Below are positions 48,241 to 59,924 of a DNA stretch of 64,000 nt, piece after piece. The stretch comes from Didymella arachidicola (lineage: Eukaryota > Ascomycota > Dothideomycetes > Pleosporales > Didymellaceae): NCBI GenBank assembly GCA_016630955.3, contig CM050000.1:744001-808000 (forward strand), given 5' to 3'. The notes beneath the pieces were generated by a model, which saw nothing but the letters and a program-made list of their open reading frames with translations, was not told the DNA's origin and ran no database searches. The position numbers and the translations under genes were made by a program. Numbering within the stretch: position 1 is the first letter of the stretch; every line of letters begins with the position of its first letter.

Positions 48241-51043
48241 TCAGTCAACCACCTCATCCTTAACCTTCCCGACGCAAGCCCGCTTCGCAGCTCGCAGCTC
48301 ATCCGACTCCACAAATTGCTCTCTGATTGTCTGGAGATCACTGCTAAAGCCCACAAGCCGCTGCGCGAGCTGTTCGCGAATGAGTCTGTGCTCTTCCAGC
48401 ATGTAGATCTCGTTCTCGAGAAGCTCGGCGAGGGTCTGGACGAATTCGTCGAAGTGTTCGAGGACGCTAGCGATGAATTTCTCTTCGACAGCTTGCCATA
48501 GTTCGCACTGCCGGGTCTTGATTTGAGTGGATATTGCGTCGGTAAGGGGAGGTTTGCCGTCGTTGTTGTCGGTGGTGGTGGTGATTAGTTCTGCGCGCTG
48601 TTGTTTGTAGATGCCGATTCGGTGCTTGGGACGTTCGTCCATGCGGATCGCGTTGATGCGGACGTATGCAGATTTGAGCTCTCGAGCGATAGGACACTTG
48701 ATGTCATCCTCAGTGGTGAAGTATCTGTAGTTTTCCTTCACGACGGCCTCGAGTAGCTCCTGAAAACTGGTCTTGACCAGCGTGATGCGTCGAGTCAGCT
48801 TCTCAAGGGCTTCATCGACCAGTCGCTTGAGTTCAGGGTCGCTGGAGGCCTCCTGGAGACGTCGGTTAATCTCAACGAGTGTGGCTTGGATGGGAGCGTT
48901 GATTTGAGCAGGAGATATTCTTTCCCTTTGGCGTCGTCTTATGTTGCCACTTCTTGATCGTATACTTGTACCTTTGGAGTAGCTCGTCGTTCAAGTTCTT
49001 GCTCTTTTGTACGCCGTGCGTAGCAAAGCCGTTGTTGCGGAGCAGCAGCAGCCAGAAAGATTGGTATCCTAGCTTGTCGACTGCGTTGTACGATTTCAGG
49101 TGTGTCTCCATCTCATTGGCGATCTTGCTTTTCATGGCGTCAGTCCAGGCTTCGGTGACTAGGTCGTCTGGAATCGTCATCGCCAGATTCCTGAGATTCG
49201 TGCCAAGGATAGGAAGATAGTCCAAGAGGTGACGGCGCATGTTGGTGATGGTAACGTCGTTGGTAAACTTCATCAGTAGTCGAGTGACCTTGTCTTCGAC
49301 ATCCGCCACCGTTTCTCGAACATGATATCGGAGATTCCTATAGTTCGCGTCCGCAGGCAACTTGAGCAGGGAGCGTCAAAGGGCGGGTATACCGGTGCCT
49401 TCGACATCGAATGGGTGTTCCTCAATTGGCGAGGGTTCCAACCAGTCGAAGTATCGCGCCGAAGACAAAACGAAGACTTCCACACCCTTTTTTGCATCTT
49501 AAGGCGAAACTTGTCGCACTCGCGTCGACCAGCGGCCATCTGGGCTTCTTTGATCAAGTACCGTCGGTACTTTAGTGTAGCAGTTTTGTCTTCACCTTTG
49601 GTACTCTGCTGGTTGGCAGATATTTGTTGATCGTCGCAAAGGGCTCCTCCTCTTCGTTTTTCAACATGCGAACTACCTGCGATTGAGGTGTTTCTAAACA
49701 AGACTGATAGAATAGGTAAGGTGATGGAGTTTTTGGAGTCGTCGACTTACATCGGCCTTGTTAAGGACTAGGAATACGTTCTTCGCTTCGTGGTGCCGGA
49801 TAGCACGGTGGAGGAAGCGATCCTCGTCGGTCTTTGATAGGTAACGGTCACTCTTTGCTACTATCATCTCGAAATTTGCCTTGCGGCGATACTCGTTGAC
49901 GACAGCTGAGCGGGTCTGGTTCAGATCGCCGTAGCCTGCTTTTTGTCAGTACAATGACGCGGAAATTTCACTTCTGGGCTCATACCTGGCAAATCCATGA
50001 AGCGAATGCCGTTGCGGAGCAAGATAGATCCTGTTGAGATTGTGACGGCTTTTACAAGCGCCCACATCTTGGTCGCATGGTCCCTCACGTCTTGCAGTTG
50101 CGTATCATTGACATCCTTGTATTCGACAGAACCTTGTTCCTCAGCGAGGACTTGGGCGAGATGCTCGCCCGCAACTTGCGCACAATGTTCTAGAAAGCTG
50201 CCGTCCTCAAGGTCCGGTTTGTTGAGCCATACTTGCAGCTCGACTTCTTTAGTCTGGTCTCGGTGGGCGTTGAAGATGATTCTGAACAACTGTTCGGCCG
50301 TATCGGCACCCGCTTGCAATGCCTTGGAGACCTTTTTGCGCTTCTTTTTGTCGGCTATCGGGGTCTCACTGGCATCGCTGAAGTCGCTGTCTGACATGTC
50401 GGGTTCAGAGTCGTTTTCAGTAAGTACCTCCTTAGCGTTGTTTTCGTCCTCATCCATCTTCATCCTCGACCTCGTTTTCGTTGGGCGTATACACATCAGC
50501 GTATCGTTTGATTTGCTCTTCCACAAAGTCACGAATCTCATGGAGGTCCAGGAAAGTCACTTTGAGATCGCTCAGGTCCGTATCGTCGGCGGCCCCGTCC
50601 TTGTGTTCGATGATGGTTGCAAACGCCGTGCACGCGCTGGAGCTCGCCGGCGCATCGACGAGGTCGCGGTTGAGAAGTGCGTTGATGGTCGAACTCTTGC
50701 CCGCGCCCTGAACTCCTACGACCGCAATGGTGACCTTGTTCGCCGGAGGGAGGTTCTTTGCTCGATCTAGCGCTCTGATAAGCTCTGTAAACTCAGGATC
50801 GTCAATGCCGCAGTTGAAGACGGGCTTTCCTAGGTCGTCGCACATGTGTACGATTTTCTGGTGGAGCAGTTTGTCATTGAGGGCATACCACACATGATCT
50901 GGGAGGGCCTCAGTGCTTGGATCGTATGCAAAATCTGCGTCGGCAGACACGACATTAGTTTGCTGGACCTTCCAAGTCTCAAAGTCAAGGCAGTGGTGTG
51001 GTGCCGTCACAGTAGGCCGTGGGGAACGCGGTCGTTTCGACAT
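48241..51043 (-). pseudogene. Dynamin-like GTPase (nuclear GTPase SLIP-GC-like), decayed
   Basis: On the minus strand a GTPase can be followed over 2.8 kb: P-loop GVQGAGKSS, then DLPG after a splice-conserved GIRFMDLPG, and NKAD after VFLVL, then a long helical stalk to DEVVD. The two introns (49936-49985 and 49704-49750) are still intact and in phase. The frame, however, breaks at four places: about 50452-50465, 49570-49605, 49485-49497 (an A/T homopolymer) and 48917-48932. There is also a TGA at 49376-49378 in an otherwise well-kept stretch (IPAL-stop-RSLLKLPADANY). All breaks are single-base shifts. A 64-bp intron ending GCTAAG could explain the first break, but not the others. Neighbouring genes are intact, so general sequencing error is unlikely. 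The family assignment rests on motif order. Confidence 0.7.
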
Positions 51044-51824
51044 GACTTCGTTTCTTGCTGAAAGTAGTGGTTGATGTACAGGGACAGTGTGGTCAAGAGG
51101 GGATGCAAGAAGCTGGTTGTCAGGTGAACATCAGCCGTGCGCTGAGGTGAGGGCGAGCGCACGGCATGATGAGAGGGAACCGAGCAACGGTGAGAGTGAG
51201 AGCAGTGCACCTGAAGCAGAGTGCTTGGCTTTTGTTATACCTCCTCTTGTCTAAGGCAGCAGGCTGGCAGCCTCCAGGCTGTGTACCTGCAATGTAAGCA
51301 TACTGCGAGGGTTAATAGTAGGAAGAGAGAATGCGAATGTTCGCTTGTGCAGCACCAACAGCAAACACTCAATGTACATTGCATCGAGTCTGCTGAAGGG
51401 CAATGAGGACGGCATGGCGTGGGGTCGACTATTTCGGCGCTACGGATGACGGCACGGTGAGGGCTCATCATCCATGGGACAAGCATTGTCGAGCCGCACA
51501 GCCGGTCAGTACACGGTCGTACTTGCTCTAGCTGCATGACTCCATCCCCATGCCCATCCCAGAACCGTTTGCGATGACGGTTGCGACGATTGACGATGGC
51601 GCCGGCGAGATCCGGGGCGATCCCCGAGGTGGTTCCTGCATGTTGGGGTTAGCGGCTGACGTATGCGGGCAGGCATCATGTGCAAACTCGCCAAAATGTT
51701 GGAACAGCAGATGTGGTTGTGGCTCCGTCATGTTGAACGCATAGCTGGAGGCCAATTGGGCACACGGCAGGCCGCGCCTCTGCGATCTACTTCACAGACA
51801 CTCCTTTGAACATATTTCCCTGCC
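51044..51824. other. Divergent intergenic region
   Basis: About 780 bp between the broken GTPase gene (minus) and the phospholipase gene (plus). It should carry both promoters. No clear motif is named. Confidence 0.5.
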
Positions 51825-54344
51825 ATGGCGCGCTTTGGCAACGGGCGCGACCTCGGCCAGCTCTGGCTGCGGGCGACGCGTCGCAAGTGAGTAGAGGTGG
51901 ACGTGATGGCATTGTGAGAAGTGCATGTGCTGACAGGGCGGCGAAGACTGCACACAACGGCCAGCACCACGGCGCGGCCCAGAGCCTTCTCTGCCTACGG
52001 GCTTCGCTACGGCCCGCCGCTCCTGCTTGCGAGCGTCGGCGCGGGCTACTGCCTCTCGGCGCACCACACTCGTCCCATCCAGCTCGATGCGCCGTCGGCC
52101 TGGTCGTCGTGGATCCCGGCCGTATCGCGCGCGCAGGCGCGCAACAGCTCCAGCGCCGCCGCGCAGAGGGAGGGCCGGGACGAGAAGGGCGACCTCGACG
52201 AGGACAGGCCCCGCGAGCAGGAGGCGCCGCCGCAGACGCGAGTCGCCGAGGGCTACAGTGGACAGGAGGACGACACGGGCACCGCGGCGTCGGCATGGCA
52301 GACCATCACGACCAGCTTCGCGAGCCCAACGGCGTCGGCCACGCACATGGGCGACTCGATCCTCGACTACGTGATCCCGCACTGGGTCAAGGTGCTGCCG
52401 GGCTTCGTCACGAAGCTGCAGCGCGAGCTGTCCATGGCGCCCGGCTCGCTGGCCGAGGAGATCTGGTACGAGGCGAACGACCCCGAGACCAACCCCGAGA
52501 TCGTGTGGGACGCCTCGGTGCGCGTGTCGGACCAGCTGTGCGACGACGAGCTGGCCTTCCGCCAGAAGCGCGCCGCCTTCACAAGGGCCGCCCTCGCCCG
52601 CTACCTCGACCTCCCCGAGGCCGCCGTCCACCCCGACGACGTGCCCGTCATCGCCATGTGCGGCTCCGGCGGCGGCCTGCGCGCCCTCGTCGCCGGCACG
52701 TCGTCGTACCTCTCGGCCAAGGAGCACGGCCTCTTCGACTGCCTCACCTACACGGCCGGCGTCAGCGGCAGCTGCTGGCTGCAGACGCTCTACTACTCGG
52801 ACATCACCCGCCGCAGCCACGCCCAGCTCATCCGCCACCTGAAGAACCGCCTCGGCGTCCACATTGCCTTCCCGCCCGACGCCCTCGAGCTGCTCGTCAG
52901 CGCCCCGACCAACAAGTACCTGCTCGCCGGCCTCGTCGAGAAGGCCAAGGGCGTGCCCGACGCCGACTTTGGCCTCGTCGACATCTACGGCGCCCTCCTC
53001 GCCGCCCGCCTGCTGGTCCCCAAGGGCGAGCTGTCCGTCAGCGCCGACGACTTCAAGGTCTCCCACCAGCGCCGCTTCACCGACGACGGCTCGCAGCCGC
53101 TGCCCATCTACACCGCCGTCCGCCACGAGATCCCCCTCGCCGAGCAGATGGACACAAAGGACCCCGTCGCCGCCGAGGCCAAGGCGCGCAAGGAAGCCTG
53201 GTTCCAGTGGTTCGAGTTCACCCCCTACGAGCTCTGGTGCGAGGAGCTCTCCGCCGGCATCCCCACCTGGGCCATGGGCCGCACGTTCGAAAACGGCCGC
53301 ACCGTCTGGCGCGACAACGGCCTCGCGCTGCCCGAAGTCCGCGTCCCCATGCTCATGGGCATCTGGGGCTCCGCCTTCTGCGCCACCCTCTCCCACTACT
53401 ACAAGGAAGTCGGCCCCTTCCTGCGCGGGCTCGCGGGCTTCGCAGCAATCGACGCCATGATCACCGAGCGCGACAGCGACCTCGTCAAAGTCCATCCCAT
53501 CGACCCCGCCTCGATCCCCAACTACGCCCTCGGCATGCGCCACATGCTCCCCCAGAGCTGCCCCGAGAGCGTCTTCACGCACAAGAACTTCCAGTTCATG
53601 GACGCCGGCATGAGCAACAACCTGCCCATCTACCCGCTCCTCCGCCCCGGCCGCGACGTCGACATCCTCGTCGCCTTCGACGCGAGCGCCGACGTAAAAA
53701 CAGACAACTGGCTCAAGGTCGCAGACGGCTACGCCCGCCAGCGCGGCGTCAAGGGGTGGCCCGTCGGCGCAGGCTGGCCCCCAGCGGACGAATCCATCGA
53801 AGAACTCCAGCACGACCTCGACGCCGCCCAAGCCGCCACCGACGCCCAAGCCAACCAGAAAATCGCCCAAGCAAAACACCAAGACGCCGTCAACCACAAC
53901 GACCTCGGCTACTGCAACGTCTGGGTCGGCACCACAGAGGAGCGCCGCTCCACACACCCCGACGACCCCCCCGTCAGCAAACAAGTCGAGCAGGACTGGG
54001 AACTCATGCACGACCACTCCGGCATCACTGTTATATACTACCCTTTCCTCGCCAACCCAAAGGTCCCTGGCGTGGATCCCAAGACTAGCGATTTCATGTC
54101 GACGTGGAATTTCGTCTACACGCCGGAGCAGATCGACAGCGTGGTTGAGCTGGCGCGGAGGAATTACGAAGCGGGTGCCGAGCGCACCAAGAGGACTGTG
54201 AGGGCGGTGTACGAGCGCAAGAAGAAGAGGAGGGAGGAGAGGGAGAAGGAGGAGGCGGAGCGCAGGTGGCGGTGGAGACTGGCGCAGGGGAGGGTCGCGG
54301 GGCATCGGATGGGGGAGAGCGATCATGGGGATCATTTTAGCTGA
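51825..54344 (+). CDS. Cytosolic phospholipase A2 (cPLA2/PlaA-like), probably mitochondrial
   Basis: Two exons (51825-51886 and 51947-54344) give 819 aa. The 60-bp intron has a GTGAGT donor, a CTGAC branch site and a GAAG acceptor; a GC donor with CTGACAG acceptor is the alternative and changes two residues. The N-terminus is basic and free of acids (MARFGNGRDLGQLWLRATRR, then LHTTASTTARPRAF), a mitochondrial-type presequence, followed by a hydrophobic stretch (PPLLLASVGAG). Catalytic motifs of the cPLA2 lipase domain: GSGGGLRAL (oxyanion hole), TAGVSGSCW with nucleophile serine near residue 294, and MDAGMSNNLPIYPLL with the aspartate. The C-terminus is a charged coiled coil (RKKKRREEREKEEAERR). 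It should hydrolyse acyl esters of phospholipids, like Aspergillus PlaA. Third codon positions are almost all G/C, far more than in neighbouring genes. Confidence 0.9.
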
Positions 54345-54452
54345 GGAGGTGCGAAGAGGAGAGGAGAGCATGATACCCATTTGGCATAGAATGAAGCATA
54401 TATTCTACATCTCCTTTGTCGTGCAACGTCAAACCTCGGCGTCACCACACCA

Positions 54453-55478
54453 TCACAACTTCCCCCTCCCCTCCTCCCTCTTCTCCCTCACCTCCTGCGC
54501 CATCCGCACAAGCGCATACAGCGTCTGCAACCGCGGCATCTCCAACCCCCTCTCCCTCGCAATCCTAATCGGATTCCCTAGAATAACCTCAATCTCCAAG
54601 CGCTTCCCCTGCTCCCAATCCACCGCCATGCTCGGCCGACTCCCACTCGTATTCCGCTGCGTGCTCTCTATAATCTTGTCCGCGGTCGCGAAATCGGCTG
54701 GCATCGGCTCCCCCAGGATCTTGGGCGCCGTGGCGAGAATCTCCTCCATGACGCCTTTGATGTGGCGCTGGGTCTCTGGGTCGGTGGCGAGCGCGGCGTT
54801 TGTGGTGCCGAGCGTGAGGACCGAGGACGGGTTGAAGGAGGCGTTTATGGCGATTTTGTGCCAGCGGACGAGTTGCAGTTTGGCGTGGGGGTAGGCGCTT
54901 GCGTCCTTGATGCCGCCAGCGACGAGGGCGTCGATGAAGGCGCTGTTTTTTTGGATGGCGACGGGGTCGCTGGGGAGGGGGGCGCTGGTGTCGAGGTGCG
55001 GGAGGTAGGGACCGCTGTTTATGCGCGTCCAGCGGTTGTGCTTGATGTGCCCCGGGGAGGGCTGTGCGCAGGTGGCGATTGTGACGGCGGAGCAGATTGC
55101 GGATGAGGGGAAGCGGTGGGCGTAGGGGGCTTCGACGCCGAGGCCGTTTTGGATGAGGACGATGGCGGTGGTGGTCGTGACGAGGCCGGTGAGGATTTCC
55201 GAGTCGTCGCTGACGTCGGGGAGGGCCTTGGTGGAGACGACAATGTAGTCCCAGGGTGTGTTGCTTGCGCGTGCTTCGTCAGGGTTTGCGAAGGTGTTGG
55301 TGGGTGTGAAGGTGTAGTCGCCGTATTGAGGGGATGTGATTTGGAAGCCGTTCTCCTTTACAGCTTTGTAGTTCGAGCGGCAGATTACTGAGACGGAGAT
55401 TCCGGGGATGAGAGCGAGGCGTGAGGCATAGAAGGCACCGATAGCGCCAGCGCCCACTATGAGGATGTTGGTCGGCAT
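54453..55478 (-). CDS. 2-dehydropantoate 2-reductase (ketopantoate reductase)
   Basis: A single-exon 341-aa protein. The N-terminal Rossmann motif GAGAIGAFYASRL (residues 8-20) binds NADPH. NGLGVEAPY and the WHKIAINASFNP segment, with the catalytic-type lysine, identify the ApbA/PanE family. The enzyme reduces ketopantoate to pantoate in pantothenate (vitamin B5, CoA precursor) synthesis. Filamentous fungi carry several paralogues of this family, some with unknown substrates, so the exact reaction is not certain. The gene converges with the phospholipase gene, with only 108 bp between the stop codons. The sequence around the middle is GC-rich as in that neighbour. Confidence 0.85.
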   Translation of the reverse strand: MPTNILIVGAGAIGAFYASRLALIPGISVSVICRSNYKAVKENGFQITSPQYGDYTFTPTNTFANPDEARASNTPWDYIVVSTKALPDVSDDSEILTGLVTTTTAIVLIQNGLGVEAPYAHRFPSSAICSAVTIATCAQPSPGHIKHNRWTRINSGPYLPHLDTSAPLPSDPVAIQKNSAFIDALVAGGIKDASAYPHAKLQLVRWHKIAINASFNPSSVLTLGTTNAALATDPETQRHIKGVMEEILATAPKILGEPMPADFATADKIIESTQRNTSGSRPSMAVDWEQGKRLEIEVILGNPIRIARERGLEMPRLQTLYALVRMAQEVREKREEGRGKL

Positions 55479-57392
55479 TGTGGTCGATACGTCCTGTCAC
55501 AAGGACCGTCGTATGGGGTGGAGATTTCGGGCGGGTATTCCACTGGAGAACAGCTTTGGAGGTTTTGAATGACGGCAGTCGAGGAGAGCTGTGATGTCGT
55601 GCTTTAGCTGCGTCGCCTTATCACCGATACACGGATATGCAGCCTTTAGCCTCGACCTCGGCACATTGTAGCACGAGATGCAGCTTGACAATCCGTTGGA
55701 GACGTCTCATGTTCGTAGCTCGAGTGTGTCGTGAGAGCTTCAATCGTTTTCGTAACGAGGGAGCGAGGATATCATTATGGAGGAATATGAGAGAAAAAGA
55801 GAGTCCGATTGGGTCGTGATCGAGTCGGGGAGGAAGTCATCGTGGTCAGAATTGGCTAGCGCGAATGCCCTCCACGCACGACTCGTCTACGTCAGCCTTC
55901 GCATCACACACATTTCTTCGACAATGATGGCTGCAGCTACCTGCGAAATATCCTCATCGAACACCGAACCCAACAAACCCAAGTATGTGGCGTACTTTAG
56001 GCGGGGGAATTTGTTTGCCGTTTGCTCATGGCGTGGGCTGTAAGCTCGTCAAGCTTCAGCGCCGTTGATGTCTTCTGAGTGTGGGCGAGTGACTGACCTC
56101 CTCTACAATATGCGCGCCAGCACCAATGGTGGGAAGATACCATGGCACCCCGGCAAGCTGAGTGTATGGAATGGACCGCTTCTCCAAGCTCTTTCGAGCT
56201 CATGTACGATGCGAAACCGCCCAGGTAGCGGCACAACATCAAGCGCGACGCCGAGCTTCGAGCACTCTGGTAACACGCTCACAGGTGTGATTATATCACA
56301 CTTTACCAGCCTCGCAGGTCTTTATCTATGTCAGCGCAGGCATCAGCCACAGCTACTGGGTATTCGACCTCTCCAGGCGAACTTTCGAGCCCAATAGAAT
56401 CTTTCCTGCTTGATCACAGTCCCTTAACTTTCTAGAATCTTCATCTGTCTTAGCTCTAACTTTGGGTTCGATGGCTAACGATAGCCCACCAGGACCTATC
56501 GCCACTCTTGGCTCAGCATGCTGTCTTCTCGGAGATAAGTGAAGTCTGTCGGTACTTCAGCAACTTCTGAAGAGCCCAATATGTTTGCTCGAAAGTTTTT
56601 CCCGTAATCGATCTTAGTGGGAGGGTGCCTGTTGAGCAGACAATCAGCACGGTCAATCAAGACGCACAAAGGCTACTTCTTCACGGAAATGTACACGGGT
56701 TTGATCTCCACTCCTTCAAACGCTCGCCTGCGTAAGCAGCGAACCATGGCTCTCAACATCAACCAGTGCTCAAGAATGCTTTCGAGGCTATCGAACCTGC
56801 CAGGTTTGGCCTTGAACATCTATGAATGGGTTTGCTTGGGGTTCCATGAGAACCACGACGTCAACGCCTCCCTGGCTGAGAGGTAGGCCGGGCAATCTAT
56901 TCTGTCATTTTTCCTCCAATGTCCAAAGACACAAATAATGCTTTGTGGCGCTTCTCCTCTATGAACGGGCACTGCCGACGTCTGCGTTACTGGGTTGGTA
57001 CAGTCTCAATGAGCTCTCTCATCTTGTCAATTCTCCTCTCTCACCGCAGTGCACATGAGTGGAATGAGCCCTGGCTGTATCGTGCCATATGAAAGCTTAC
57101 GAAGTCTTGGATCTTTCCATCGTACCCACATGTACATCTGCGTTTGTATGCGCACCCACGCTCTCGCTCTGACCGTTGGGGGTGAGCCTCACGCCGGCCC
57201 CACGACCGTTTCCACAGTATCAATGTTATGTTCTCCCTCAGGAAACCTCACCTCACTGGTCGATGTCACCGTAGCAGGGTGCACAGACGGGCATGCCTAC
57301 TCCGAGAACATCCTGATGAAGAATCTTTCTCCTCCATCTAATCCCTCCATCTCATCTCCACTGTTGTACCATACAATCTGCTGGAGACCACG
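55479..57392. other. 1.9-kb intergenic region
   Basis: No supported gene. A plus-strand frame at 55777-56043 begins with an acidic MEEYERKRESDWVVIE segment but decays into unlikely sequence. The last 150 bases before 57393 are C/T-rich, as expected for a leader. Confidence 0.4.
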
Positions 57393-59460
57393 ATGGCGGA
57401 GACTACGATGGCGAAACCCAAGATCAAGAGAGAGAACAGTCCAGAGCGCCCGCTCTCGAACGTCCCTGCAGAACCGCGAGGAGCGATAGCAACGCTATTC
57501 ACAGCCTCACCAGCTCACCACAAGGGGGTCGACGACAGTGCATGCTCTCGACCGAAGTACACACCACTAACTCTACCTCTGCGAGCCTACCAAGATGCTG
57601 AGCTGAAGTCTTTACCAGCAAATATCAAAACCGAGCTCATTGACAAGGAACATGTCGCTGCCGCCGCACTCGCGCACGCCAAGGACCGTAAGGTGCAGCC
57701 ACAGCACAGGAAATTTGTTGGGCCCCGCCAAGTGAGTGGTCGCTACGGTGCTCAGGAACTGGCTCCAGCGTCGTGGCTTTCATCTCGTCCAGCGTTGGCC
57801 CCAAAACAAACACCTGCTCTCACCCCAACCTCAAACTTTTTGGCGAAGCACTTCACACCCCACTCGGCTCGACATTTGATTAACCAGCGTCTTCTTCCTG
57901 CGTATAAGAAACACATTCAACGCGTCACAAGTATGGACGACTTTGGCTTTGGAGGCGATGGCGGCTTGGGCGGAGGTCAGGAGGTAGACTTCAACGATTT
58001 TGGCGCCTACCCCGACATGACAGGTACAGCTTACATCCGGTCCGCGTCGTATTCAGACTGCAAGCTGACAGCAAGAAGATAATCAGCAGATGGTGACAGT
58101 GCCTTTGCTAGAGTTCCAGACGCTCCAGACGGAAGGTCTGTACCCCGAGACGCGCCTGAGACGCGCCTGACTCCAGACTCGCTGACATTACCCAGTACAC
58201 ACGCAAAAGGATGTCAACCAGCATCTCTTCTATCTAAACTCACAGTTGTATGAGAAGCTCACTAACATCGACGCTAGAGTTGGACGGCTCGAGCAGACTG
58301 TCCACCCCCTGTCTGCCCCCACCATAGGTGTAGGTACAGCTGTTGGTACCGCTTTCAACGCTGGAGGGATTCTGAGCGGCAACAAGGTCAACACTGCTCC
58401 TGCCCAGAACGCTGTGAACCTAGTTAACACAATCTCTGCGAAGCGTCCAATCGCAAAGGCTTTCAGTGGAGAAGGTACTACTATGCCAGCGCGTACGAAG
58501 CACCGCAAGAAGTTCCAGCTTCTACTTCCTGACAAACCGGCTGCACTGGCCGTTGGCGCCGGAATGCCCACTCCGCTGGCTTCAGTAGGTTACACTTCTA
58601 CCCTATCACCTGCTTGTACTGACTGCCTCCAGGCTCCACAGGTGCCTCCATCAGCCATGGTGTCCTCGTTCCCAGCCACGCCTCGGACACCTTACACTCC
58701 CGGTAAGATCGGACCGCCAGACTCTTACAAGAAGACAACAACTTCTATCAACAAGCGCGCTATCCACAACCTCGACAAGTCCGTGCCTCCTGCGAGCGTC
58801 CAGCTACCTATGGTCCCTCTCACGGATGGCGAGCTTGTTGTATACTTCTTTAACTCACTCTGCAAGCCCATGGTTTCTTTACGCCTCTATGCTCGCAACT
58901 GGGGTCCCGCGTCGATCACCCAATGTCTGAACCAGCATCGCGACGTTCGTCCGACCTACTTGCGAAACACTGCCTCAGTGAAGTGTACAACGGCCATCAA
59001 GGTAGGTGAGAAGCGATATGGACCTGACTGGGAGAGTCAGTACCGCGAGATGTTCGCTACCGCAGATGATGTCAAGGCTACGGACTTGATCCGCGCGGAC
59101 CGCGTCGACGACAAGGAGGAGGTCGACTACGAAATTCGGGCCTTGAGTGCTAATCTCAAGATGCATCCTGAGGCAGAGTTGGCCGGAATCTTCACGGAGT
59201 GCGTCAAGTACTGTATCGAGAACGATGCGCCGTACACCATGACCAACGTCTACCAGCTCGCAGTAGACCTGCAGAACGGCGTCGTTCCTCAGCACCCAGC
59301 TCCGCCAAACCGCAACCCTCAGTCAGAGGACGACGAAGATGAGTCCTCGGGTCCTCCTTCGCCGCTGGCTGAGCGCTCTGGTCTGCTTGGAATCACGGGT
59401 GGCACCATAAACTTCACCGCTGTCAACGACCAGCATGGAAGGCACGGAAAGGAGGCTTAA
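57393..59460 (+). CDS. 650-aa protein of unknown function with C-terminal conserved-looking domain
   Basis: Three exons (57393-58023, 58079-58135, 58196-59460) give 650 aa. Introns are 55 bp (acceptor AAGAAG) and 60 bp (donor GTCTGT), both with CTGAC. The 57-bp middle exon is supported by phase and by the continuous helical run LEFQTLQTE|VHTQKDVNQH that it creates. The N-terminal 210 residues are basic and proline-rich. A short coiled coil (LYEKLTNIDARVGRLEQTV) follows. Residues about 420-610 are well structured in appearance (ELVVYFFNSLCKP, SLRLYARNWGPASITQCLN, KRYGPDWESQYREMF, AGIFTECVKYCIEN). The tail is acidic, then glycine-rich. There is no signal peptide. I do not recognise the family; a nuclear regulatory role is only a guess. 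Confidence 0.65.
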
Positions 59461-59924
59461 GGGAGTCGAGGCGCATGATGACCTCTGGATCAAAGCCTTC
59501 AGTCTCTTGGTGAAAAGCTCATAAGTATGGTACAACGCAGTACAACGATACATGTACACTTTACAGGATATTTCTTAGGTTGGGTAACGATGCTGGATAC
59601 GAATATGGCCCTCTGGCATGGATCGATCAAAAGTTTTTGGAATTCTAATAATCCATGGTAGATAGATACAACGAATACAATACAAGATGCGCGAAGGCAA
59701 CTCCATAAACTGTTCAAAGCACTCATGATTTGTGAAGATGTAACTCTTTTGGCCTCACAGGCCGCACACGTAGCAGGCATACATGGCACAAACAAAACAT
59801 CGCGATCTGCTTGCTCTTCTATGCCAAAGAACATTTTCACAGTACGCAGCGATAGTTGTTCTCTCACCGTGTCATTCTATCTCTTGCCGGTCTCTCGTCA
59901 GCAGCGCTCACAATAGTGCGTATC
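59461..59924. other. Intergenic region
   Basis: About 460 bp between two plus-strand genes, with the terminator of the first and the promoter of the second. Nothing specific is visible. Confidence 0.5.

Noticed and set aside
51806..54088. 760-codon plus-strand open frame in a second phase of the phospholipase gene
   Set aside because: It is rich in arginine, proline and alanine, typical of an out-of-frame reading of GC-rich coding DNA.
51792..54380. 862-codon antisense open frame over the phospholipase gene
   Set aside because: It is explained by the very high G/C content at third codon positions of the sense gene. The translation is low-complexity (valine, glycine, aspartate, glutamate) with no domain.
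55777..56043. 88-codon frame starting MEEYERKRESDWVVIE, with a possible autophagy-type WVVI motif
   Set aside because: Only the first 35 residues look protein-like, the motif is very short, and no splice continuation was found.
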